From Collinsella sp. (GTDB taxonomy: Bacteria; Actinomycetota; Coriobacteriia; Coriobacteriales; Coriobacteriaceae), in assembly GCA_019424965.1 (NCBI GenBank), contig JAHYYL010000046.1, positions 1 to 11,641 on the forward strand: 11,641 nt of DNA. Reading direction: 5' to 3'. Shown piece after piece: positions 1-6,205 of the stretch. The position numbers were made by a program, and so were the translations under genes. Position 1 is the stretch's first letter, and every line of letters starts with the position of its first letter. A model generated the notes under the pieces. The model did no database searches. It had not been told where the DNA came from and worked only from the letters and a program-made list of their open reading frames with translations.

Positions 1-1825
1 TGGTCTTGCCGGCCTTGGGCGGCGACACGATGAGGCCGCGCTGGCCCTTGCCGATCGGCGACACGATATCGATGGCGCGACCGGTGATGGAGTCCTTGCC
101 GTGCTCCATACGCAGCGGCTCGCTGGGATAGACCGGGGTCAGATCGCCGAACTTGGGGCGGTTGCGGATCTGCTCGGGATCCAGCCCGTTGACGGTCGTG
201 ATCTTGGCGAGGCCGGCGCGCTTGTCGCCGCCGCGCGAGGGACGCAGGGAGCCCTCGATGACATCGCCCGTGCGCAGGCGCGCGGAGCGGATGAGGTAAG
301 CCGGAACGAAGGCGTCGTCGTTGGACTTCATATAGCCATGGGCATGGATGATGCCGGAGCTGTCCGGACGAATCTGCAGGATACCCTTAATGTCGCGGAA
401 GCCCTCGGCCTTCGCGGCGGTGGTGTAGATCTCCTCGACGAGCTCAGCCTTCTTTTTGCCGGTCGTCTCGATCTCGAACTCTTTTGCCTTCTCGCGCAGC
501 TCGGCGACCTTCATGGCCGCAAGCTCCTCGCGCGAAAGCGTGGGCTCGGTGGGGGCGGCGTTACGCTCCTTGTTGCGCTGCTTGCGGTCGCGCTGGCGGT
601 TGCGGCGGTCGTTGTTGCGATCGTCCTTGCGCTCGTTGCGCTCGTCGTTGCGCTTGTGCTGGCGACGGTTGGGACGAGTGCCGTCTTCGCCCTCGGCGGG
701 CGCGGCGCCATCGGTTGCGGCGGCGTCAACATTGGCCGCAGCGGCGTCATTGGCCTCGGCGCCGGTATCGACCTGCGCTTCGACGCCAGCCTGCTGCTCG
801 GCGGCCTTGGCCTTAGCGGACTTCTTACGGCCGCGCTTGGGTTTCTCGGATGCAGGCTGTTCGACGTCCTGGGGCTCGGCGGCATCAGCCGATGCATCGG
901 CGGTCGTCTCGGCGGAATCCTCGGACGCGCCCTTCTTGGAGGCCTTAGCCTTGGACGTGCGCTTAGCAGCGGTGCGACGGCTGCGACCGGGACGGACGTC
1001 GGCGGGCTCGGCATCGGCGGGAGCGGCCTCGGAAGTCGTAGCATCCTGGACGGGTGCATCGGCAGCGGTTGCAGACTCGGCGGTCGCCGCAGCATCCCGA
1101 GCGGCGGCGGCTGCGGCTGCGGCCTTCTCTGCCTCGACGAAGGCCTTGGGCTTGCGACCGCGACGGTGCGGGCGCAAAGCCGGATCGACAACGGGAACTT
1201 CGCTGGCCTCGACAGGCACAGCGGGCTCAGCAGGCGATGCGCCCTCCCCTGCCGCGGAACGGACCGAAGCCTCAGTGAGCTCGGGGGCTACCTGTTCCGC
1301 AACCTGCTCGGCCTTAGCAGCCGTGCGGCGGCGTGTGCGCGGTGCCGGCTTCTCGGTCGGCAGGTCGACGGCAGGGGTCTCGGGCACAGACGGAGCTGCA
1401 AGCTCGGTCAGAGCCGCGGCCTCGCGCTCGGCAGCACGACGGCGGGCGCGCACCACCTGAGCCTCGCTAATCTGCGCCAACGCACGTGCCTGCGCGACCT
1501 CATCGGAAATCGGCGCCGAGGAGTCAGCTGCAACGGTGTGCTTGGCGCGCGTCGTGCGCGTGGTACGGCGCTTGGGCTTGGTGACCTCCTCGCCGTCAGT
1601 GGCGGGCTTGGCCGTGTGGCGCGTGAGCTTGGGCTTTGCCGGAGCAGCCTCCTCACCAGTTGCAGGCACGGCCTTCTCAGCCGCCACAGGCATAGGCGTC
1701 GAAGCAGCCTTAGGCGTCTCAGGAGCCGAGGCTTGCGCGGGCGCCGCGACCTGGTCCGACGCAACCGGTGCAGCGGGAGCGGCCTGCGTCGTCGTTATTT
1801 CGTTTTCTTGCTGTTGATCAGACAC
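1..1825 (-). CDS. rho: Transcription termination factor Rho, N-terminal 608 residues (cut by window edge)
   Basis: Rho is a hexameric RNA-dependent ATPase/helicase that binds nascent RNA and releases RNA polymerase. The start is GTG at 1825; an in-frame TGA lies four codons upstream, so no earlier start is possible. Residues 1-429 form a low-complexity extension rich in Ala, Pro, Glu, Lys and Arg. It has an 8-Ala run near 235-242, basic AT-hook-like patches at 220-227 (HRRGRKPK) and 328-335 (KPKRGRKK), and an Arg/Asn/Asp-rich stretch at about 384-422. Next come the Rho_N helical domain (about 430-470, from LSREELAAMKVAELREKAKE), the cold-shock-like RNA-binding domain (about 476-549), and the start of the RecA-like ATPase domain. 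The window ends in the Walker A motif PPKAGKT (602-608). E. coli Rho is 419 aa and lacks the extension; long extensions are known in actinobacterial Rho. Several aromatic RNA-contact positions look substituted (see findings). No strong Shine-Dalgarno precedes the start; a GAAAG lies about 15 nt upstream. Confidence 0.97.
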   Translation of the reverse strand, partial: MSDQQQENEITTTQAAPAAPVASDQVAAPAQASAPETPKAASTPMPVAAEKAVPATGEEAAPAKPKLTRHTAKPATDGEEVTKPKRRTTRTTRAKHTVAADSSAPISDEVAQARALAQISEAQVVRARRRAAEREAAALTELAAPSVPETPAVDLPTEKPAPRTRRRTAAKAEQVAEQVAPELTEASVRSAAGEGASPAEPAVPVEASEVPVVDPALRPHRRGRKPKAFVEAEKAAAAAAAARDAAATAESATAADAPVQDATTSEAAPADAEPADVRPGRSRRTAAKRTSKAKASKKGASEDSAETTADASADAAEPQDVEQPASEKPKRGRKKSAKAKAAEQQAGVEAQVDTGAEANDAAAANVDAAATDGAAPAEGEDGTRPNRRQHKRNDERNERKDDRNNDRRNRQRDRKQRNKERNAAPTEPTLSREELAAMKVAELREKAKEFEIETTGKKKAELVEEIYTTAAKAEGFRDIKGILQIRPDSSGIIHAHGYMKSNDDAFVPAYLIRSARLRTGDVIEGSLRPSRGGDKRAGLAKITTVNGLDPEQIRNRPKFGDLTPVYPSEPLRMEHGKDSITGRAIDIVSPIGKGQRGLIVSPPKAGKT

Positions 1826-1850
1826 AGTGTTTGCTCAACTTTCTTTTCAA

Positions 1851-1889
1851 GCCCTGTGATCACATGCTCCCTGCATAAACCTTCAGGGC
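1851..1889 (-). other. Possible stem-loop in the rho leader
   Basis: GCCCTG at 1851-1856 pairs with CAGGGC at 1884-1889, giving a 6-bp stem that would sit about 25 nt upstream of the rho GTG in the mRNA. The perfect 10-bp palindrome TGTGATCACA (1855-1864) overlaps one arm and could instead be a protein-binding site. The stem is short and its loop is 27 nt, so this may be chance. Rho autoregulates through its leader in E. coli, which is the only reason to note the structure. Confidence 0.25.
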
Positions 1890-1968
1890 GGCTAAACAGT
1901 CTAGTTCCGTTCAAAACGACGGACATCATTGATCTGTATCGAGATGATTGCGTCAACTACGCAGCGTT

Positions 1969-1996
1969 AGTGTAACACAACCGCCGCCACCTGCAA
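1969..1996 (-). promoter_or_regulatory. Candidate rho promoter
   Basis: On the minus strand, TTGCAG (1996-1991) is followed after 16 nt by TACACT (1974-1969). These are moderate matches to the -35 and -10 consensus. Transcription starting a few bases downstream would give a leader of roughly 135-140 nt before the rho GTG. The match is by eye only, and the promoter could lie elsewhere in the long upstream gap. Confidence 0.3.
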
Positions 1997-2078
1997 CTTA
2001 GTCATTGGGGGCGTTCTTAAACGACTAGTCAAAAGGGACACTCTTTACAAAGCCGCGCGCGGCGAAATCCAGCTCTCT

Positions 2079-2149
2079 TAAGTTGCGGTGAAAGAGCTCC
2101 TGAAAAACCCGGCAGCCGCCCCGAGCAGGAACTATTCCACTGCAACTTA
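2079..2149. repeat. 71-nt hairpin with 12-nt arms
   Basis: TAAGTTGCGGTG (2079-2090) and CACTGCAACTTA (2138-2149) are complementary at 11 of 12 positions, the exception being a possible G-U pair. Inside them, TCCTG (2098-2102) can pair with CAGGA (2126-2130), so the hairpin can be extended inward. The arm sequence TGCAACTTA also occurs alone at 1992-2000, next to the rho promoter candidate. An overlapping AGCTCT/AGAGCT pair (2071-2076, 2093-2098) offers an alternative fold. Function is unknown. Confidence 0.5.
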
Positions 2150-2228
2150 TATGGAGAGGCCAGCCGAGCCCCAAAAATCGTGGTGACCACGAGGCACGGG
2201 AGCAGAATCGTCAGTCCCAGGATCGACT

Positions 2229-2390
2229 CGCCACGAATCGCGCCTATCTACTACGTTTGACCCGCGACCCCTGACCATTCCCTCGGTCTTCCTAAAATCG
2301 CAATCCCGCTACCTGCGGTTTTAATATCGCGCCTTTCGACATGGTGCGGGGTATGCGACTAAACGTAGTAGATAAGCCCGATTCGTGGCG
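2229..2390. repeat. 162-bp palindromic element with 30-nt terminal inverted repeats
   Basis: The left arm (2229-2258, beginning CGCCACGAATCG) and the right arm (2361-2390, ending CGATTCGTGGCG) are complementary at 28 of 30 positions; the shared core is AAACGTAGTAGATA. Further in, ACCCC (2267-2271) pairs with GGGGT (2348-2352), ACCAT (2274-2278) with ATGGT (2341-2345), and TAAAATCGC (2293-2301) with GCGGTTTTA (2314-2322, one mismatch). The whole unit can fold into one long, interrupted hairpin. Its size and terminal repeats resemble a palindromic MITE (non-autonomous miniature transposon), but no transposase and no clear target-site duplication are visible. A structured RNA or a binding site for a dimeric protein are alternatives. 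Confidence 0.7.
2274..2345. repeat. 72-nt repeat element, copy A
   Basis: This element starts with ACCAT and ends with ATGGT, and is nested in the 162-bp palindrome. It has the same length and layout as copy B at 2501-2572. About 47 of 72 positions are identical without gaps, concentrated in the first 10 nt (ACCATnCCCT), a central 15-mer CTACCTGCGGTTTTA at offset 36-50, and the last 9 to 12 nt. The central motif contains a small CCGC/GCGG stem followed by a T-run. Confidence 0.6.
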
Positions 2391-2421
2391 GACGGTTTCG
2401 TACCGCTCTCCCCCGGGACAT

Positions 2422-2458
2422 AAATGATCCGTTTTCCTCAGTCCCCAAGGGGTCATTT
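2422..2458 (-). repeat. Hairpin with GGGGAC-type loop, possible terminator
   Basis: AAATGATCC (2422-2430) pairs with GGGTCATTT (2450-2458) over 9 bp with one G-U pair. Read on the minus strand, the loop carries GGGGACTGAGGAAAACGG. This closely matches the loop of the hairpin behind pncB (10302-10340): aligned over 37 nt, the two differ mainly in the 3' arm. CCCCAAGGGG at 2443-2452 is itself a perfect palindrome and offers an alternative fold. It lies downstream of the argS terminator in the same orientation, so it may be a second terminator or a dispersed repeat. Confidence 0.5.
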
Positions 2459-2500
2459 TCAAAACTATGGCGGATTACGGTGCAAGAACGGCGCAAGCCA

Positions 2501-2572
2501 ACCATACCCTGCATTTTTAATATTCGACAAGCCGTCTACCTGCGGTTTTATTTTCACTGCTGTCGCTATGGT
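2501..2572. repeat. 72-nt repeat element, copy B
   Basis: This is the second copy of the element at 2274-2345, offset by 227 bp in the same orientation. It starts ACCATACCCT, carries the identical 15-mer CTACCTGCGGTTTTA at 2536-2550, and ends TATGGT. It is not enclosed by the 30-nt inverted repeats that surround copy A, which suggests that the 72-nt unit and the outer palindrome are separable modules. Confidence 0.6.
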
Positions 2573-2656
2573 CGCCAGGCAGTGATTCAGCCCCGGAAAG
2601 CGGTATAGTTGCGTTTTGTAGCATTTTCCAACACGCCAAAAAGCCCCGCCAAACGC

Positions 2657-2689
2657 AAAAAGCCCGACCTCCGCATGGAGATCGGGCTT
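2657..2689 (-). terminator. Rho-independent terminator of argS
   Basis: On the minus strand, AAGCCCGATCTCC, a 4-nt ATGC loop and GGAGGTCGGGCTT form a 13-bp stem with one G-U pair, followed by a T-run. It starts 47 nt after the argS stop codon and is correctly oriented for it. It separates argS from the long rho upstream region. Confidence 0.9.
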
Positions 2690-2735
2690 ATAGGGCTCAG
2701 CAAAGCCGAACCTACACGGTCAAATGACTCGCAGA

Positions 2736-4589
2736 TTACATCTGCTCGGGCGCGGAAACGCCAACGAGGGTGAGCACCAGGGCGAGCGTCACGCGGACGG
2801 CATCGCAAGCGGCCAGACGGGCACGCGAAAGCTCGGGGTCGACGGGACGGCCCTCGCTCGGCAGCACCTGGCAGGCAGCGTAGAAGCTGTGGAAGTCACC
2901 GGCGAGTTCCTCGGCAAAGTGGGTCAGACGGAACGGGGCGCGATCGCGAGCACAGCTGGCGATCAGGTCGGTGAGCTCGTTGAGCTTGCGCGAAAGGGCG
3001 AGCTCGGTCGGGTCGGTCAGCAGCGAGTAATCGACGTTCTCACCGATGGCCTTGGCGGCAACGGCCTTCATGCCCATCTCGTCAGCCTGCTCGGGCGTAA
3101 CGTCGGCGGCACGGCGCAGGATGGAGCACACGCGGGCGTGAGCATACTGCACGTAATAGACCGGGTTGGAGTTGTCGCGCTTCTTAACGGCCTCGATGTC
3201 GAAGTCGACCATCTGGTTGGAGCTCTTGGAGATGAGCGTGTAGCGAGCGGCATCGGAGCCGACCTCATCGACGAGCTCCTGCAGGGTCACCATGGTGCCC
3301 TTGCGCTTGGACATACGGACGGGCTTGCCGTTGCGCAGCAGGTTGACGAGCTGGCCCAGCAGAACCTCGAACTTACCGGGGTAACCGAGAGCGTCGCAGA
3401 CGCAGCGGACGCGCTCGATGTAACCGTGGTGGTCGGCGCCCCAGATGTCGATGACATGATCGACGCGCTGGAACTTATCCCAGTGATAGGCGACGTCGGA
3501 GGCGAAGTAGGTGTACTCGCCGTCGGACTTGATCAGGACGCGGTCCTTGTCGTCGCCCAGATCGGTGGAGCGGAACCACAGGGCGCCGTCCTTGGTGTAG
3601 AGGTAGCCCATCTTGTCGAGCTTCTCAAAAGCGCGGTCGACGGCGGAGGTGCCGGCGGTCTCGCCCTCGGTATCCTTCACATACAGCGAGCGCTCGGAGT
3701 ACCAACGATCGAAGTCGCAGTTGACGGCGTGGCAGAGGTCGCGCATGTTATCGACCATCTTTACATAGCCGCGCTCGCGGAAGCTCTCCATGCGCTCCTG
3801 AGGATCGGCGTTGACCCACTTATCGCCGTCGGTGCGCCAGAACTCGGCGGCCTCGTCGATGATGTAGTCGCCGCCGTAGGAGTCCTTGCCCAGAGTCTCG
3901 GCAAAGTTGTCCTGATACGGATGGGTCTCGGGATGCTCGTCGTTCTCGTCGGCAACAAAGGCGTCACGGTCGGCGATCAGCAGCTTGTGAGCCTCGTCGA
4001 TATCAACGCCCTGCTTGGCGATGATGTCGGCAAGCTGCATATAGCGCGTGCTGATGGAGTTGCCGAAGGTGTTCATCTGAGAGCCGTGGTCATTGATGTA
4101 GAACTCACGCTGGATGTCGTAACCGGCGTGGTCCATGACGCGGCAAAGGGAGTCGCCCAGAGCGGCCCAGCGGCCGTGACCAATGTGCATGGGGCCGACG
4201 GGGTTGGCGGAAACGAACTCGACCTGGGTCTTCAGGCCACCACCGACGTTGGACTTAGCGAAGTCCATGCCCTTCTCGCGAGCCTCGCCAAAGATGGCAT
4301 TCTTGACGGCAACGGAGAGGTAGAAGTTGATGAAACCGGGGCCTGCGATCTCAACCTTCTCGATCGCGGGATCCTCGGGCATATGGGCAACGATGGCCTC
4401 GGCGATCTTGCGCGGGGCGCAGTGGGCCAGCTTGGCGGACTTCAGGGCCATGGTAGAGGTCCACTCGCCATGAGAAGTGTCAGCCGGTCGCTCGATAGCG
4501 CAATCGTCAAGTTCAAATGCGGAAAGGTCGCCGGCTTCCTGGGCCGCAGCAAGCGCAGCGCGTACCAGCTCTTCAATCTTCTCGGGCAT
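2736..4589 (-). CDS. argS: Arginyl-tRNA synthetase (class I)
   Basis: ArgS activates arginine with ATP and charges tRNA-Arg in the cytoplasm. The protein is 617 aa, slightly longer than the E. coli enzyme. It has the N-terminal tRNA-recognition domain (about 1-105, with IAGPGFINFYLS at 81-92), the class I HIGH signature (HIGHGR, 135-140) after NPVGPM, the GADHHGY segment (384-390), the KMSKS-like loop MSKRKG (426-431), and the C-terminal DALR anticodon-binding domain (from about 478, YYVQYAHARVCSI), ending in VSAPEQM. An upstream in-frame ATG would add 43 residues. ATG 4589 is preferred because AAGGAGG lies 4 nt before it and the family begins at this point. It is transcribed alone, with its own terminator downstream and carD divergent upstream. 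No T-box leader was seen. Confidence 0.98.
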   Translation of the reverse strand: MPEKIEELVRAALAAAQEAGDLSAFELDDCAIERPADTSHGEWTSTMALKSAKLAHCAPRKIAEAIVAHMPEDPAIEKVEIAGPGFINFYLSVAVKNAIFGEAREKGMDFAKSNVGGGLKTQVEFVSANPVGPMHIGHGRWAALGDSLCRVMDHAGYDIQREFYINDHGSQMNTFGNSISTRYMQLADIIAKQGVDIDEAHKLLIADRDAFVADENDEHPETHPYQDNFAETLGKDSYGGDYIIDEAAEFWRTDGDKWVNADPQERMESFRERGYVKMVDNMRDLCHAVNCDFDRWYSERSLYVKDTEGETAGTSAVDRAFEKLDKMGYLYTKDGALWFRSTDLGDDKDRVLIKSDGEYTYFASDVAYHWDKFQRVDHVIDIWGADHHGYIERVRCVCDALGYPGKFEVLLGQLVNLLRNGKPVRMSKRKGTMVTLQELVDEVGSDAARYTLISKSSNQMVDFDIEAVKKRDNSNPVYYVQYAHARVCSILRRAADVTPEQADEMGMKAVAAKAIGENVDYSLLTDPTELALSRKLNELTDLIASCARDRAPFRLTHFAEELAGDFHSFYAACQVLPSEGRPVDPELSRARLAACDAVRVTLALVLTLVGVSAPEQM

Positions 4590-4593
4590 AGAT

Positions 4594-4600
4594 CCTCCTT
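4594..4600 (-). promoter_or_regulatory. Shine-Dalgarno site that fixes the argS start
   Basis: AAGGAGG on the minus strand is a full match to the anti-Shine-Dalgarno sequence, 4 nt upstream of ATG 4589. It argues against the longer reading that begins at 4718. Confidence 0.85.
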
Positions 4601-4888
4601 GTGTTAAAGCCCCCGAGCTCTTGGTCACTCGTAGGGCAAAAGCCAGAGTTTGTAGCACTCTATCACAAGCGACGGGCACTGTCGCAGGGTAAAGCCAATC
4701 GAAATTGCATATGCACAAAATTGACTACAGCTTGTATGGACTCACTCAAAGATGCCGGTCTGCCTGCAGATTATGCACGCGTTGAAAATGCATAAAGGTG
4801 TGAATGAGCTGTGTCTTTTATCGAATACTCTTACCTATCGGAGTTGTGTGCTTTTCCTGCATAAAGTAAGGGTTTCCGCACGTCAGCG

Positions 4889-4897
4889 TGGTATTCT
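4889..4897 (+). promoter_or_regulatory. Candidate extended -10 promoter of carD
   Basis: TGGTATTCT matches an extended -10 (TGn plus TATTCT). It would start transcription near 4904, about 28 nt before the carD ATG. No convincing -35 lies at the right distance, as can be the case for extended -10 promoters. Confidence 0.4.
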
Positions 4898-4931
4898 AGA
4901 CATACGTGAATTCGTATAAGTTGGAGGTAGC

Positions 4932-5417
4932 ATGTTCTCAATCGGTCAACACGTCATTCATCCGGGTCAGGGAGTCTGCACCGTCGTCGGTTTTAGGGAC
5001 GACACGCCGCAGCCCATGCTGTTGCTCGAGACCAAGCAGGGACATGCGCAGACGATCCTCATGTACCCCGTGGCGCAGGCCGATCGTTTGCATGCCGCCA
5101 TCTCCCAGCAAGATGCCGAGCACCTGCTGAGCCACTATGACGAGCTGGAGTGCGACACCTTTACCGAGCGTAACAGCTCGCTTGAGGAGACGCACTTTAA
5201 GCAGCAGCTCAAGCTGGGCGCGCCCGAGACGGTCCGCGTGGCAAAGACCATGATGCACCGCATTCGCCAGGCCGAGGAAGCTGATAAAAAGCCCAGCTCT
5301 TACTACATGCGCGTACTCAAGGAGGCCAAGCGCCGCTCCATTGAGGAGTTCGCCGTGGCCCTGGGCGTCACCGAAGAGGACGCCGAAGCCCGCCTAGCCC
5401 AAGCCGCCCTCAACTAA
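4932..5417 (+). CDS. carD: CarD-family RNA polymerase-binding transcription regulator
   Basis: CarD proteins bind the RNA polymerase beta subunit and stabilise the open promoter complex, often at rRNA and other housekeeping promoters. The 161-aa product matches the usual size (about 160 aa in mycobacteria). It opens with the CarD/TRCF-type polymerase-interaction domain (about 1-65, with FSIGQHVIHPGQGVCTVVG at 2-20). A helical DNA-binding half follows (about 70-161, with SYYMRVLKEAKRRSIEEFA near 128-146). ATG 4932 is preceded by GGAGG with a 4-nt spacer. The gene is monocistronic: divergent argS lies upstream and a strong terminator follows at 5430. Unlike many actinobacteria, no ispD/ispF genes follow it. 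CdnL is an alternative name for this family. Confidence 0.92.
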   Translation: MFSIGQHVIHPGQGVCTVVGFRDDTPQPMLLLETKQGHAQTILMYPVAQADRLHAAISQQDAEHLLSHYDELECDTFTERNSSLEETHFKQQLKLGAPETVRVAKTMMHRIRQAEEADKKPSSYYMRVLKEAKRRSIEEFAVALGVTEEDAEARLAQAALN

Positions 5418-5429
5418 CCCATCCGCGCC

Positions 5430-5473
5430 AAAAACCACCACAAAGGGGACAGGCACCTTTGTGGTGGTTTTTT
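5430..5473 (+). terminator. Strong terminator of carD with GGGGAC loop
   Basis: Seventeen perfectly paired bases (5430-5446 with 5456-5472; arm AAAACCACCACAAAGG) enclose the 9-nt loop GGACAGGCA, and the hairpin ends in a run of six T. It starts 13 nt after the carD stop. A near-identical hairpin lies at 6152-6191. A tandem 9-mer CGTTCTAGT (5474-5491) follows directly. Confidence 0.93.
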
Positions 5474-5534
5474 CGTTCTAGTCGTTCTAGTAGTATTCAT
5501 TCTTAGCGATACCTACGAGCACAAGGAGCCTCTT

Positions 5535-6134
5535 ATGGCAGAGCCACTTACCGCCGGAATCACCCGCGACCGTGCGTTCGAACTGCTCAACGAGCACAAC
5601 AAGGACCCGTTCCACATCACCCATGGCGAAACGGTCGAGGGCACCATGCGCTACTTTGCGCGCGAGTTCGACCCCGAGAACGAGGAGTTTTGGGGCATCG
5701 TCGGCCTGCTGCACGACCTGGATTGGGAGGAGCATGAGGATGACCCCATGAACCACACCATCTATGCGGCCGAGATCCTCGAGGGCGAGGGCGCCTCTCC
5801 CGAGCTCATTCGCGCCATCCAGACGCACACGTCGGACTTCAACACCTCGCTGCCCAAGCCCGAACTGCAGATGGAAAAGATACTGTTCGCCTGCGACGAG
5901 CTCACCGGCCTGATCGGAGCCGCCGTCGTCATGCGCCCAAGCAAGAGCGTCATGGACTTTACGACCAAGTCGCTCAAGAAGAAGTTCAAGGACAAGCGCT
6001 TTGCCGCCGGCTGCTCGCGCGACGTGATTACGCAGGGTGCCGAGATGCTGGGCTGGGAGCTTCCCGAGCTCTTCGACCGTACCATCGCGGCCATGCAATC
6101 CTTCGCTCCCGATCGCGACACCTTCCAGGCCTAA
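5535..6134 (+). CDS. HD-superfamily metal-dependent hydrolase, substrate unknown
   Basis: The 199-aa protein carries the HD-domain metal-ligand pattern: H30 (ITHGETVEG), H60-D61 (LLHDLDWEEH), downstream histidines at 74 and 98 (QTHTSD), and D121 (FACDELTGLIGAA). HD proteins are usually phosphohydrolases acting on nucleotides or related phosphates. This compact single-domain group is common in anaerobes and its substrate is not established here. No signal peptide or membrane segment is visible, so it should be cytoplasmic. ATG 5535 has AAGGAG with a 6-nt spacer. It is monocistronic, isolated between two near-identical terminators. No link to proline or arginine metabolism can be shown from sequence. 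Confidence 0.87.
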   Translation: MAEPLTAGITRDRAFELLNEHNKDPFHITHGETVEGTMRYFAREFDPENEEFWGIVGLLHDLDWEEHEDDPMNHTIYAAEILEGEGASPELIRAIQTHTSDFNTSLPKPELQMEKILFACDELTGLIGAAVVMRPSKSVMDFTTKSLKKKFKDKRFAAGCSRDVITQGAEMLGWELPELFDRTIAAMQSFAPDRDTFQA

Positions 6135-6151
6135 CCGCCCACGCCACCTAT

Positions 6152-6191
6152 AACCACCGCAAAGGGGACAGGCGCCTTTGTGGTGGTTTTT
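6152..6191 (+). terminator. Terminator of the HD gene, near-copy of the carD terminator
   Basis: AACCACCGCAAAGG (6152-6165) pairs with CCTTTGTGGTGGTT (6175-6188) over 14 bp with one G-U pair. The loop is GGACAGGCG, followed by five T. It differs from the 5430-5473 hairpin at two positions plus a 1-nt indel over about 43 nt. It lies between the convergent HD and proA genes. On the minus strand the T-run is poor, but the stem may also help end proA transcription. Confidence 0.9.
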
Positions 6192-6205
6192 CGTTTGCAA
6201 CAAGT

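Larger units (their letters stand above)
1826..2655. other. Long repeat-rich intergenic region between argS and rho
   Basis: About 830 bp hold no convincing gene on either strand: open frames here are short, lack ribosome-binding sites and show no recognisable protein. Both flanking genes run leftward, so the region includes the rho promoter and leader. It contains, in order: the possible rho leader stem-loop; the rho promoter candidate; TGCAACTTA at 1992-2000, repeated within the hairpin at 2079-2149; a TCGTGGT/ACCACGA inverted repeat with a 1-nt spacer (2178-2192); the 162-bp palindrome 2229-2390; a hairpin with a GGGGAC-type loop at 2422-2458; and the second copy of a 72-nt element at 2501-2572. 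Stretches of 2280-2340 and 2500-2560 are visibly more AT-rich than the genes. The region looks like accumulated small repeats or a structured non-coding RNA rather than decayed genes. Confidence 0.7.
4590..4931. other. Divergent argS/carD upstream region
   Basis: This 342-bp gap must hold the promoters of both genes. Visible elements are the palindrome TGCATATGCA (4706-4715), an inverted pair TTATGCA (4771-4777) and TGCATAA (4789-4795) with an 11-nt spacer, and a further TGCATAA at 4858-4864. These AT-rich sites stand out from the GC-rich genes and could be binding sites for a shared regulator. No good -35/-10 pair for argS was found by eye. A 64-codon frame on the + strand (4601-4795) lacks a ribosome-binding site and is not called. 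Confidence 0.5.

Noticed and set aside
101..1975. Long + strand open frame opposite rho
   Set aside because: The minus strand encodes an unmistakable Rho through the same bases. The + frame is a by-product of GC-rich, Ala/Arg-rich coding and its Gly/Leu-rich product has no recognisable domain.
1826..2655. CRISPR array or decayed insertion sequence in the rho-argS gap
   Set aside because: The repeats are inverted or occur twice, with no regular spacers, and no transposase fragment could be read on either strand.
2587..2808. Small minus-strand frame crossing the argS terminator
   Set aside because: It overlaps the argS 3' end in another frame and crosses a strong terminator.
2724..4607. Long + strand open frame opposite argS
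   Set aside because: Its length follows from codon bias on the antisense of argS; it has no ribosome-binding site and no recognisable domain.
4601..4795. Small + strand frame (64 codons) upstream of carD
   Set aside because: No ribosome-binding site, composition unlike its neighbours, and it overlaps the argS promoter region.
4590..4800. T-box or other riboswitch leader for argS
   Set aside because: No T-box consensus and no terminator/antiterminator pair were seen; the sequence next to the start is only a strong Shine-Dalgarno.
5474..5491. Tandem 9-mer CGTTCTAGT x2 after the carD terminator
   Set aside because: Only two units with no further context; probably slippage.
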